Of a stretch of 64,000 nucleotides of DNA, positions 16,291 through 24,203 are shown piece by piece. The notes below the pieces were generated by a model that saw only the letters and a list, made by a program, of their open reading frames with translations, did not search any database and was not told the origin of the DNA. The position numbers were made by a program, and so were the translations under genes. Source of the DNA: a virus. Position 1 is the stretch's first letter, and each line of letters opens with the position of its first letter. The stretch covers positions 101,607 to 165,606 of IMG/VR virus record IMGVR_UViG_3300032242_003148; one strand, 5' to 3'.

Positions 16291-18153
16291 CTATTCTTTG
16301 AAGTTACTATGCTCACCAAAACCAACGCCGTGAGCAAGCCCGGGAATAGGGCTTGGTCCCCTGATATCAGAAGTAGCGCCAGCGTTAACAGCATTGCTAA
16401 ATCTCTTTGCCAGGTTTGTGCTATACAATACATGCATAAAGTCATCTGCGTGCTCTGGTACGTCTAATAATCTTACCATATGGGGTTCAAAATGTGGAGG
16501 GTCGTCATGCACAACCACAGATTCTATACCATGCTCTGCCAAGTCTTGCATAACTGAAGATGTTACTCTAGTACCTATGGTATAATGTAACTCTGGTTTT
16601 TCCAAATACTTACCATAAGCTAAGTCTGATCTAACTGTTTTGCTACTTGCCCTGGGTACGTAATTTTTCTCTAGAGCTGAGTAAGAAACAATCTGGTCTG
16701 GTAGAAAATCGCCTAGTCCTTCGTTATCTGTTATCTTTACATGATCAATGGCAGATCTAGCAATAAGTTCAAAATTTCTTCTGTTAACCCCTAGGTTACC
16801 CTCATCAAAAGCCCGCTTCATAGCCTGCGCATAATAATTTCGACCCTCTCCAATTCCCTTGTATCTAACAACTTCACTAGGATCAATTAGCCCAGAGCTA
16901 AGCACATCTCCCTGCTCTACTTTATCACCAACCTTAACTTTAGGTTCTTGTCCGACACCTATATAGTATTCTGTATCTCCTATCTTTATAAAATATCCAC
17001 CAGCTGCGGCGTGTTGAACGCTAGACACAACCCCATCTTCTTGAGCTAGTGGTGCTTTGTTTAAAAAAGTTTTTGGGATGTTAGCTAGTTGGTTAATCAT
17101 TTTAAACCCTGACACGCCACCTAGAGAAGTAGCAGCTCCGCCGCCATGACGAAGTTTCATAGCATACTCTGTGAGGGGTTCACTAACTGCTGTACCAGCA
17201 ACCAGTCCAATATAACTATCAGGAGCGGCTAAACCTTTTTCTCTTCTCCCCACACACAGCTGACAAACTGCACCGAAGTGACTATTATTGCTGGCTCTGC
17301 ACGTCATGGGGGAACGGATTAAAATTTTGTTAATATTTTGTTCCTTTAAGTCATTCAACATTTTTGCGGTGATCTCATTATTCCTTTTATACCCGCCAAC
17401 AGGAGCAGCTAGAAAGGCCCCAACAGAATCTTTGTCTGTGGTGGGTACTGTAATCCCATTAGTAGTGCCGCAATCATGTTCTGTGATTTGTAAATTCATC
17501 AAGGCTCTAGAAAACTGTTTGGAAGAATATCCTCCCTGAGCCACACCAACCTTTTTAACAACTTCACCAGAACGAGTACCAAAAGATGTCACAAGATACT
17601 CAGGAAGAGAAAGTCCTTCAGCAAAAGAGCTTTTAACAGGAATATCCATTTTAGGATTTCCTTCTGCATCCACAACAATCCCCTGTGTTGCTATGGTAGA
17701 GCGATATTGTGCTGGTGATCCTCTAGAACCCGCCAAAATAATTTTAGCTAGTGACTTATTATTCTTAAGCCCCTCATCAAGAATGGTCTTGTTGGTCTCC
17801 TCCATCAAGGAGTTATATTTATCAAAAATTCTTTGATTTTTAACGCTTTCAGAATCTTTGGTTTTATGTACTTTCTCCTGAAACTCTTCGAATTTGTCGT
17901 AAAGCTCTTTTGTATTAATAGGAGAAACCAAATCTTTTAATGTAATAGATGTTCCTTGTCTAGTGGCAATCTCAAAACCTAAACGGGTAAGATCAGAGGC
18001 GATCTTGCTATAATTTTCTGGCTCTTGTTCTACTAGCTTACTAAACAGATTATTGATTCCTTTTTTATCAAGAACCTGACCATCTATCATGTGATGTAAG
18101 TGTTTAGGAGTATACTCTTTCAGAAGTATACGTCCTACAGTAGTAACGGACAT
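16291..18153 (-). CDS. RNA polymerase beta-prime subunit, C-terminal half
   Basis: Encodes 620 aa with clear beta-prime C features in order: TTVGRILLKE (1-13); FEIATRQGTSI (60-70); the secondary-channel and bridge region ILAGSRGSPAQYRSTIATQG (139-158) matching SGARGS.AQ.RQ..G.RG; FAEGLSLPEYLVTSFGTRSG (177-196); trigger-loop region AQGGYSSKQFSRALMN. Zn site cysteines C228 (DCGT), C285, C297, C300 are all present. Then GLVAGTAVSEPLTEYAMKLR (I..A..I.EP.TQ.TM). The protein ends after about 280 more residues of clamp/jaw-type sequence. It is transcribed after the beta-beta-prime fusion, three small genes apart. In phage-encoded polymerases splits at this site are known; the packaging into virions is inferred only from its place among head genes. 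Confidence 0.95.
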   Translation of the reverse strand: MSVTTVGRILLKEYTPKHLHHMIDGQVLDKKGINNLFSKLVEQEPENYSKIASDLTRLGFEIATRQGTSITLKDLVSPINTKELYDKFEEFQEKVHKTKDSESVKNQRIFDKYNSLMEETNKTILDEGLKNNKSLAKIILAGSRGSPAQYRSTIATQGIVVDAEGNPKMDIPVKSSFAEGLSLPEYLVTSFGTRSGEVVKKVGVAQGGYSSKQFSRALMNLQITEHDCGTTNGITVPTTDKDSVGAFLAAPVGGYKRNNEITAKMLNDLKEQNINKILIRSPMTCRASNNSHFGAVCQLCVGRREKGLAAPDSYIGLVAGTAVSEPLTEYAMKLRHGGGAATSLGGVSGFKMINQLANIPKTFLNKAPLAQEDGVVSSVQHAAAGGYFIKIGDTEYYIGVGQEPKVKVGDKVEQGDVLSSGLIDPSEVVRYKGIGEGRNYYAQAMKRAFDEGNLGVNRRNFELIARSAIDHVKITDNEGLGDFLPDQIVSYSALEKNYVPRASSKTVRSDLAYGKYLEKPELHYTIGTRVTSSVMQDLAEHGIESVVVHDDPPHFEPHMVRLLDVPEHADDFMHVLYSTNLAKRFSNAVNAGATSDIRGPSPIPGLAHGVGFGEHSNFKE

Positions 18154-18154
18154 A

Positions 18155-18487
18155 TTATTCCCTGCGAGTTAACTTATCCAGAAGATCTTTAACTGGAGAA
18201 GATGCTTTTTTTGTATTTGGATTATCTAATTCATTCAACACATCCAAATCTTTAAATGCACCGGCCATTAAAGATCCCTCTAAATTTTGATGAGCTTTGT
18301 CCTGTTCTGCTGTTTCTAATTTAGAGGCCTCGTCCACAGATTCATCTGGATCATCATTAATCACACCAGCTGTTTGTGCGGCTTGGATATCTGCAAGCTT
18401 TTCACGAATATAACAAACATAGTCATAGTTAGGATCCTGGGGACCAAAACTGTCTAAATAGTTAGCGACTTTTTCTAATGATTCCAT
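18155..18487 (-). CDS. Small acidic hypothetical protein
   Basis: Encodes 110 aa from ATG 18487 (MESLEKVANYLDSFGPQDPN); an upstream in-frame ATG lies inside the previous gene and would add 16 unrelated residues. It contains LEKVANY, a K-x-A site, and an acidic middle. One base separates it from the beta-prime C gene. A minor head protein or polymerase accessory factor are both possible; no domain is recognised. Confidence 0.6.
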   Translation of the reverse strand: MESLEKVANYLDSFGPQDPNYDYVCYIREKLADIQAAQTAGVINDDPDESVDEASKLETAEQDKAHQNLEGSLMAGAFKDLDVLNELDNPNTKKASSPVKDLLDKLTRRE

Positions 18488-18491
18488 TTTA

Positions 18492-19091
18492 TTATTGCCC
18501 CGGAGCTGCGCCCATAGGGGCAGAATAAATTCCACCCTGCCCCATTGCGCTCTGTTGGGCTTGCTCTTGTTGGGCTTGACTCTGTTCTTGCTCTTGTTGC
18601 TTTTGCAGGGCTTCCATTTTCTTATTGTGGGTATCTGCTAACTGCTTAACCTTTAACAAGCTATGCGTTGCTTTGCCTCCGCTAGAGAGATCTAGGAGTT
18701 CACGAACAGAGAGAGTTACTTTTGTATTATCCAAGCTATTTTCTGCATTAACATTCCCCTCTGCTGGAGCTGGCTGGGCTTGCTGCTGCTCTTGAGCTTG
18801 TGGCTGCTGTGCTCCTGCTTGAGGTGCCGCGCCCCCTTGCTGTCCAACTTGTTGAATTTGCTGCGCCAATTGTTGCATGGCCTGCATCTGTTGGTCTGGT
18901 GGTAGCTGCTGTAGCTGTTGAAGCGCAGGTGCAATTTGTTGCTGGGCATCTTGAGGGAGCTGTTGAATCATTCCCATTAGCTGCTGTTGAGCCTGTTGGA
19001 GCTGCGCCTGTTCTTGCTGGGGCTGAGGATTAGGGATAAAAGCCTGTTTTACAAGGCTATCATATGATTGGATAAGTTCGGCGATATTCAT
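18492..19091 (-). CDS. Glutamine-rich head-region protein
   Basis: Encodes 199 aa. The N-terminus MNIAELIQSYDSLVKQAFIP contains a K-x-A site; then about 90 residues are nearly half glutamine (QQLPQDAQQQIAPALQQLQQ), followed by a short ordered part (KVTLSVRELLDLSSGGKATH, then LLKVKQLADTHNKKM) and a second Q-rich coiled coil. It overlaps the next gene upstream by 4 nt. A structural or scaffold role is inferred. Confidence 0.6.
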   Translation of the reverse strand: MNIAELIQSYDSLVKQAFIPNPQPQQEQAQLQQAQQQLMGMIQQLPQDAQQQIAPALQQLQQLPPDQQMQAMQQLAQQIQQVGQQGGAAPQAGAQQPQAQEQQQAQPAPAEGNVNAENSLDNTKVTLSVRELLDLSSGGKATHSLLKVKQLADTHNKKMEALQKQQEQEQSQAQQEQAQQSAMGQGGIYSAPMGAAPGQ

Positions 19092-19288
19092 TTTATGTAC
19101 TCCAGGTCTATTATTTGGTTTATAGTTTTTTTAAGCTCTGTTTTTAAAGTCTTTATTTTGCCCTCTTCATGAGTGCCCCTAAGCTCATGCTCACCAGAGT
19201 CAAGCCTTCTGAACTCGTTTAAATATTTTTCGAGTTCTGCCAGCTTTTCTTCATCGGTTAGCTTGAACCAGATTTCTTCATCTATCAT
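19088..19288 (-). CDS. Small coiled-coil hypothetical protein
   Basis: Encodes 66 aa, charged and helical (WFKLTDEEKLAELEKYLNEF). Begins 30 nt after the RNA polymerase fusion gene and overlaps the Q-rich gene by ATGA-type coupling. No family recognised. Confidence 0.55.
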   Translation of the reverse strand: MIDEEIWFKLTDEEKLAELEKYLNEFRRLDSGEHELRGTHEEGKIKTLKTELKKTINQIIDLEYIK

Positions 19289-19318
19289 TGTATGTGATAC
19301 TTAAAGTTTAATAAAGCT

Positions 19319-22306
19319 TTAAGATATGTCAACATTATCTCCTATGTCCAGCTTTCCTGCCATAAAATCAGCAACTACTTGAGAGTCACTAGAGTAATGT
19401 ATTGGTTTGTTGTGTTTATCCTCATAGCTAGCGGCAAACAATCCTACAGCTGCTTCGTTTGAAGGTGTATAGATAGGGCTGAACGTTCTGTGATAAATAA
19501 GGTTTTTCTCCGGGAATAGCTTTTCTTTGACTTCCTCTTTAGCTGCATCACCGGCAGGTACTTGAACATTGAGCTGGTCTCCGTCGGAGTCTGCACCATA
19601 TCCTTTGAATACCAATGGGTTTAATTTAATAGAGAAGTCTTTGGGGTCAGGATTAGCCCTTAAGTAAAACCCTTGGAAGTTATATTTAGACAACTGGGGA
19701 TCACGAGTAACAATACCAGGACGATCTTTTAGCTCCTCTTGCAGGGCTAATGACGCTAGTGGGTGTTTGCTCTTAACATAGTCTCTGGCTTTGGTGGCGG
19801 GTACCCCTTGTCTCACTAGTCTGCGAATAATAAACGGAGTATAGATATTCCATAGAATAGTCTGAGGAATAGCTGCCTCATTCAACTGCAGATTTCCATC
19901 TGGTACAAGTACACCTCTTCCTACAAGATCAATTGGCTTGTTAACTACTTTGGCCTGGAACATAGAGCTCTTTGCGCTACCCCCTTGTGTGCCTAGCGTT
20001 GTGGCGAGCAGACCTTTGAAATGCTTTTCTTTGCTTCTTGTGCTGATTGGTTCGCCTAACCCATAGATGGCTCTAACTCCCTCGTATAACTTTTTACGAG
20101 CTTCACCTTTTAGCTCTTCAGGAGTGTGTTCGTCTATGCCTTTGAACGACCTGTTCACCAACATGAGATCTTTATATAATTCATTAACATCCGCGCTCAT
20201 GATCTGATTACCCTGTGCGGTAATTGGTCGGTATTGCGCAGGTATAACAGGAACTTTAGATAGCAATAAATCTTTGGGGTGAAGATTCTCCCTCTTTAGC
20301 ATTGTTAGGAAAGCTAATACTTTAACTGCAGAGTCTCTATCTGTTTTTCTGTTAGATTTAATATACCCTTTTAGCTCTGCTATCTTGTCATCTAACTTAA
20401 TACCTTTGAGTGCTTTTTCTAATTCGCCGTTAGATAACATTTCCTCAAACTTAGCTTTTGTTGTGCCTAATAGTTTACGCAACGGCTCTTCACTAATAGG
20501 ATTAGGTACTTTCATTGCTAGCTCTATGTGATTGTAGTTATCTCCGTAAATACCTACATTAACAGGGTCAAAAAGCCCGCTATTCTCTGCAACTAATTCT
20601 CCGTTCTTAAGCTTGTATGTGAGCGGTTCATGAATTTCGCCGTGACTAAGCATCTCTATATCTTTGTCTGTTTGAGGAAGAATATTAAACTTTGTGCCCT
20701 CTTGATTAACATGCACACCAGATCCCTCTAGGTGAGAAATAAACTTATTAAATATAAACGGAACTTTCGGAGGTGGCGGAGTATAACCTAGCTTGATTGC
20801 GTTCCAGAATTCATCGTTCTTTGTGCTTCTAACCACAGCCACATCTTTTAAAACTTCCTTGGCGTCATTAGACAGAGCTACCGTGGTTGCAAGGTTTCCT
20901 AAGCGCTTGCTCTTTTCAACAGTGCCGGCCTTAGAGGGCTGCATGTTAATATCGTATGTAGTACCTGCGGATCTAGATGATATTTTGTCTTCTGCAATGT
21001 GATGTAATCTTGTGTAATATGACGGACCTGTGAAAACTTCTATGTGCTTGCCAGAGATAGGATCATAGAGTTTTTCGGTATCTTTGATCCCGTGTTTTTC
21101 TAATTCTTTGATTGTGTTCTCTACAACACTACCATTTGCAAAAGGAGTAGTTTTAATGTTGTGACCTAACTTCTGAGCAACTTTGCCCATAGCCATTGTG
21201 GTGATAAGTCCAGGAGCAACGCGGCTAGTAACACTCATAGAGTTGAGCAGCACATCAATAGGTTTACCATCTTCTCCTTGAGGCATCTCGCTATTGCTAA
21301 CAATTCTAACCACACCTTTTGCGCCGAAAGGGTTAGAGAGTTTATCTCCCTGGGCCATTGTTCTTCTTGTCTTAATTGTAACAGTAATAAGTTTACTAGT
21401 ATGACTAACATCCACTACTTCACCATCATGCTCGTATTCCCAAGTATGTGTGATATCTGAGTAAGCATTTTTAAGTGCTCTAGAAAGTTTACCCAGTTGA
21501 ATTTCTAATGACTTTAGCGTTTTAGGTTGATACGCAAGAATCAACGGATCTCCATGGCTAACAATGCTGCCTCTTTTAATTGTTCCAGAACTATCTAACT
21601 TACTAAGCTGGTCGTTGAAATATTTGTTTGGGAACAATGAAACATATTTGTCTTTGTCTGTTTCTATTCCTCTAGCAATTTCTAATCTAACAGGCACAAG
21701 TTGCTCTGCTTCTAATTTTTGAGCGGCTGCTTCGCTAATAACAAGAGCATCTTCGAAATTATAAGAGCGATATGGCATCACGGCGGTTTTAAGATTCATA
21801 CCTAGTGCCATATTGCCATGAGCGTCAGAATAATTAGATGTGGCTAATAATCCCTCTTTTTTAACAGTGTCTCCTACTTTAACTGTAGGAATATGATGCA
21901 TATAACTTTCACGTCCCACCAGATAATGTTGATATAGTGGGTGCTCGTGGTCTTTACCAGAACTATCCTTAACCACAATCTTGTCAGGATCTACCTTGGT
22001 TACTTTTCCATCTGAAAAACTGTGAAGGCTAACTAGTTTATGTCCGAACTCCTCTATAAAGCTCTTGTGATCCTGGCTCTCGCTAGACTGAACTAATGGA
22101 GCTTCTCTGTTAACCAGAGTCATAGCCTGAAGTGAGCTCTTATCACCGATTAATACACGGGCACCTGATACACTACTCAGGCTGGGAATAAGATTAGTAA
22201 CAGGGGAGAAGAAATCCGTGGTGCTCGGAATCTTATAATCTACTTTGGTTGACTTAGGGACTTTTTTGAGTTTTCCGTGGTCCAACACGAATTTGTACTC
22301 TTTCAT
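19319..22306 (-). CDS. RNA polymerase fusion: beta C-terminal half + beta-prime N-terminal half
   Basis: Encodes 995 aa. Beta part (about 1-535): SLSSVSGARVLIGDKSSLQA (the D..RALMGSNMQRQ motif), REAPLVQ, YNFEDALVISE (182-192, Y.YEDS..ISE), MAQGDKLSNPFGAKGVV with the two active-site lysines K322 and K330, MPQGEDGKPIDVLLN, and TRLHHIAEDKISSRS (clamp). Around 510-535 PPKVPFIFNKFI resembles the extreme C-terminus of beta. Beta-prime part: NHIELAMKVPNPI (592), VPVIPAQYRPI (685), GGSAKSSMFQAKVVNKPIDL with LVGRGVLVPD (KR.DYSGRSVI), RDPQLSKYNFQGF (R.P.LHR...Q.F), and the catalytic GADSDGDQ with D906, D908, D910. The beta-prime N-terminal zinc ribbon is absent: no Cys pairs precede NHIELA. The start follows a -10-like TAGAAT by 6 nt. 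Confidence 0.95.
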   Translation of the reverse strand: MKEYKFVLDHGKLKKVPKSTKVDYKIPSTTDFFSPVTNLIPSLSSVSGARVLIGDKSSLQAMTLVNREAPLVQSSESQDHKSFIEEFGHKLVSLHSFSDGKVTKVDPDKIVVKDSSGKDHEHPLYQHYLVGRESYMHHIPTVKVGDTVKKEGLLATSNYSDAHGNMALGMNLKTAVMPYRSYNFEDALVISEAAAQKLEAEQLVPVRLEIARGIETDKDKYVSLFPNKYFNDQLSKLDSSGTIKRGSIVSHGDPLILAYQPKTLKSLEIQLGKLSRALKNAYSDITHTWEYEHDGEVVDVSHTSKLITVTIKTRRTMAQGDKLSNPFGAKGVVRIVSNSEMPQGEDGKPIDVLLNSMSVTSRVAPGLITTMAMGKVAQKLGHNIKTTPFANGSVVENTIKELEKHGIKDTEKLYDPISGKHIEVFTGPSYYTRLHHIAEDKISSRSAGTTYDINMQPSKAGTVEKSKRLGNLATTVALSNDAKEVLKDVAVVRSTKNDEFWNAIKLGYTPPPPKVPFIFNKFISHLEGSGVHVNQEGTKFNILPQTDKDIEMLSHGEIHEPLTYKLKNGELVAENSGLFDPVNVGIYGDNYNHIELAMKVPNPISEEPLRKLLGTTKAKFEEMLSNGELEKALKGIKLDDKIAELKGYIKSNRKTDRDSAVKVLAFLTMLKRENLHPKDLLLSKVPVIPAQYRPITAQGNQIMSADVNELYKDLMLVNRSFKGIDEHTPEELKGEARKKLYEGVRAIYGLGEPISTRSKEKHFKGLLATTLGTQGGSAKSSMFQAKVVNKPIDLVGRGVLVPDGNLQLNEAAIPQTILWNIYTPFIIRRLVRQGVPATKARDYVKSKHPLASLALQEELKDRPGIVTRDPQLSKYNFQGFYLRANPDPKDFSIKLNPLVFKGYGADSDGDQLNVQVPAGDAAKEEVKEKLFPEKNLIYHRTFSPIYTPSNEAAVGLFAASYEDKHNKPIHYSSDSQVVADFMAGKLDIGDNVDIS

Positions 22307-22312
22307 CCAAAC

Positions 22313-22318
22313 ATTCTA
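22313..22318 (-). promoter_or_regulatory. Possible -10 element of a leaderless RNA polymerase transcript
   Basis: TAGAAT on the minus strand (22318-22313) lies 6 nt before the ATG at 22306. No convincing -35 is seen. It fits the spacing seen at stronger sites in this window. Confidence 0.3.
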
Positions 22319-22359
22319 GCACAGCCCTATTAAAAGGCTACTGATTTGTTATTACTTGT

Positions 22360-22791
22360 TTAATAGCTTATCTTGCCGCCCTTGAAATTAGGGTCTGGAA
22401 CATAAGTATTATTAAGGTGCTGATTGTTTTGATGTCTGCTTTCAGCCAGGGAAGGACCACTAAAGAGATCAAGGCCTGTATTATGGGCGGCGCTATTTAA
22501 CATACCACCAACGTTAGTCTTAAAGTTTTGAAAACCAGTTCCGATAGCGTTACCAATATTATGTGCTGTGTTACCGAGTGCGTGACCCGCAGCCCCAATA
22601 CCATTACCCACAGATTGCAGGCCTTTAGTTATGGTGTCGTCTTCACCTAAGGGCAAGTGGTTGTACTTGGATGCTGATATTTCTGAATTTAAGGGAATTG
22701 TGGCCTGCTTTAAAATCTCGATAGCTTCATTCTTGCTAACTCCATAGTCAGCTGCTCTTTTTAGGAATCCATTAATAAATGCTTCGTTCAT
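22360..22791 (-). CDS. Putative minor head protein, member 1 of three-gene family
   Basis: Encodes 143 aa. The N-terminal 30 residues (MNEAFINGFLKRAADYGVSK, then NEAIEILKQA) are shared with the two genes just upstream. The C-terminal part (NIGNAIGTGFQNFKTNVGGM, LNSAAHNTG) matches the C-terminus of the gene at 23225. A glycine-rich central helix lies between. The helix ends in ILKQATIP, a K-x-A site. A cleaved, packaged internal head protein is inferred. Confidence 0.65.
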   Translation of the reverse strand: MNEAFINGFLKRAADYGVSKNEAIEILKQATIPLNSEISASKYNHLPLGEDDTITKGLQSVGNGIGAAGHALGNTAHNIGNAIGTGFQNFKTNVGGMLNSAAHNTGLDLFSGPSLAESRHQNNQHLNNTYVPDPNFKGGKISY

Positions 22792-23150
22792 AAGTTTTTC
22801 TTTTTTTCTTCTTCTGTTTTTCGTTTCTGCTTTCTTTTTTCTCCAAGGTTTTCTCTAAGCACGTGATCAGCTTTATACTTACGACCAATGTGATAACCGG
22901 TATATCCGGGAATAAGGAGCCCCTTACCAAGTCCATAAGGTGTGCGGTGTACTTCTTCAGCCTCATCTTCATCCATGTCATTATATCTACCAATAAGTGC
23001 ACCTATAGCAGAAGGAACTCCAAGATTACCAATATCATACATAGGTCCAATGATGGCCTGCTTCTCTAAAATCTCGATAGCTTCAGCTTCGCTAACTCCA
23101 TAGTCAGCTGCTCTTTTTACAAATCCATTAATAAATGCTTGTTCGCTCAT
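22788..23150 (-). CDS. Putative minor head protein, member 2 of three-gene family
   Basis: Encodes 120 aa: MSEQAFINGFVKRAADYGVS, then EAEAIEILEKQAIIGP. The helix and K-x-A site match its neighbours; the rest differs and ends in a very basic K/E/R-rich tail (KRKQKRKTEEEKKKN pattern). The basic tail could bind DNA inside the head. Overlaps the next gene by ATGA-type coupling. Confidence 0.65.
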   Translation of the reverse strand: MSEQAFINGFVKRAADYGVSEAEAIEILEKQAIIGPMYDIGNLGVPSAIGALIGRYNDMDEDEAEEVHRTPYGLGKGLLIPGYTGYHIGRKYKADHVLRENLGEKRKQKRKTEEEKKKNL

Positions 23151-23224
23151 ATAGTTATTTGTTATTTCTGCTTTAGTACGTCTTCGTTCATATAGTTATT
23201 TCTATACCCTGCTCAGTGCTTTAT

Positions 23225-23698
23225 CTAGGGAGTGATATCTGTATTATGGGCGGCACTATTTAAAGCACCGCCGACATTATCGTTACGCTTTTGAAAATAA
23301 TCTCCAACAGTGTTACCAATATTACGTGCTTTGTCAGCAACAAAGTTATTAATTTCACGCCCTACGGCTGGTATGGCGTGTGATGTGCCAGCTAAAGTGG
23401 CGCCTGCGCCCCACAGGGCTGGAATACCGGTGTTGCGGATTGATTGACCGACCGACGGTGGCGTCAATCCGCTAGTTAAAGGGCTAGCAACTCCACGTTC
23501 AGCACCTAGACCAGCACGAAGGCTAGCGCCAAGGCCAGGGAATGCTTTGTTTGCTATGTTACCCACTCTACCTAAACCGCCTAATATAGGACCGATGGGG
23601 GCTGCGGACTTTTCATTCAAAATACTAATTGCTTCATTCTCACTAACTCCATAGTCCGCTGCTCTTTTTAAGAATCCGTTTATAAAGGCTTCGTTCAT
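23225..23698 (-). CDS. Putative minor head protein, member 3 of three-gene family
   Basis: Encodes 157 aa. The N-terminal helix MNEAFINGFLKRAADYGVSE is nearly identical to that at 22360, ending in ILNEKSAAPIG. A glycine-rich hydrophobic middle follows (PALWGAGATLAGTSHAIPAV), and the C-terminus NVGGALNSAAHNTDITP matches that at 22360. The stretch just before the ATG has repeats of AAAACTT and no SD site. Confidence 0.65.
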   Translation of the reverse strand: MNEAFINGFLKRAADYGVSENEAISILNEKSAAPIGPILGGLGRVGNIANKAFPGLGASLRAGLGAERGVASPLTSGLTPPSVGQSIRNTGIPALWGAGATLAGTSHAIPAVGREINNFVADKARNIGNTVGDYFQKRNDNVGGALNSAAHNTDITP

Positions 23699-23729
23699 AA
23701 GTTTTAAGTTTTAAGTTTTTCTGATTTTA

Positions 23730-24056
23730 TTAACTTTCCCCCTCTTCGTCAAGATTTTCTGGATTATCAACAAATCTCAAACCACATCTCCAGAGCACAT
23801 GGGCAAGGTCATCGCTAATCTCGTCCACCACATCATTGTCCAACTCCCAAATAGCGCAATGTATTAGTTCATCTAATAGGGTAGCCAACATCTCCTTTGG
23901 TGTTTGGTTAGGGTCAACAACTACACTCTTACCCTTTGTTGCAGGGTTGTCTGTTCTGCCCCTATTCTGAGTTTCAGTTATCAGATTAGGGGTTAATGAA
24001 AATTTATACCTCCTACCTCTCACGGTAATAGAGTGAATGTTCTCTAGCTGCTTCAT
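23730..24056 (-). CDS. Zincin-like protein with altered HExxH (DELIH)
   Basis: Encodes 108 aa. The segment EMLATLLDELIHCAIWELDN, then VVDEISDDLAHVLWRCGLRF follows the pattern of small phage zincin-like proteins (LLHE.lHA....L.....E.....L...LWR.G.R), but the first His of HExxH is Asp here. It may be inactive or use another ligand. First gene of the minus-strand head operon, facing the divergent HUH-like gene across a 147-nt spacer. Confidence 0.6.
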   Translation of the reverse strand: MKQLENIHSITVRGRRYKFSLTPNLITETQNRGRTDNPATKGKSVVVDPNQTPKEMLATLLDELIHCAIWELDNDVVDEISDDLAHVLWRCGLRFVDNPENLDEEGES

Positions 24057-24103
24057 AATGTATTCTCAGCCTAGAATACTAAAATCAAAGGTGGAAAGGA
24101 AGC

Positions 24104-24185
24104 GGGATTTGTATGGGGCTGCCTATATCATTAGATATAACGTCATTCATCACCAGATATTACCCCATTGACATACACAAATCCC
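24104..24185. repeat. Inverted repeat upstream of the Rep-like gene
   Basis: Arms GGGATTTGTATG (24104-24115) and CATACACAAATCCC (24172-24185) are complementary except for a two-base bulge. Within the loop lies a smaller palindrome TATATC-ATTA-GATATA. Lies in the divergent spacer beside an HUH Rep-like gene, where an origin or operator would be expected. Confidence 0.5.
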
Positions 24186-24196
24186 ACAGCTAGATT
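24168..24196 (+). promoter_or_regulatory. Sigma70-like promoter for plus-strand block
   Basis: -35 TTGACA (24168-24173), 17-nt spacer, -10 TAGATT (24191-24196). The ATG at 24204 is 7 nt after the -10, predicting a leaderless transcript. The right arm of the inverted repeat lies between the two boxes, so a bound protein could repress it. Confidence 0.5.
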
Positions 24197-24203
24197 CCCA
24201 TTC

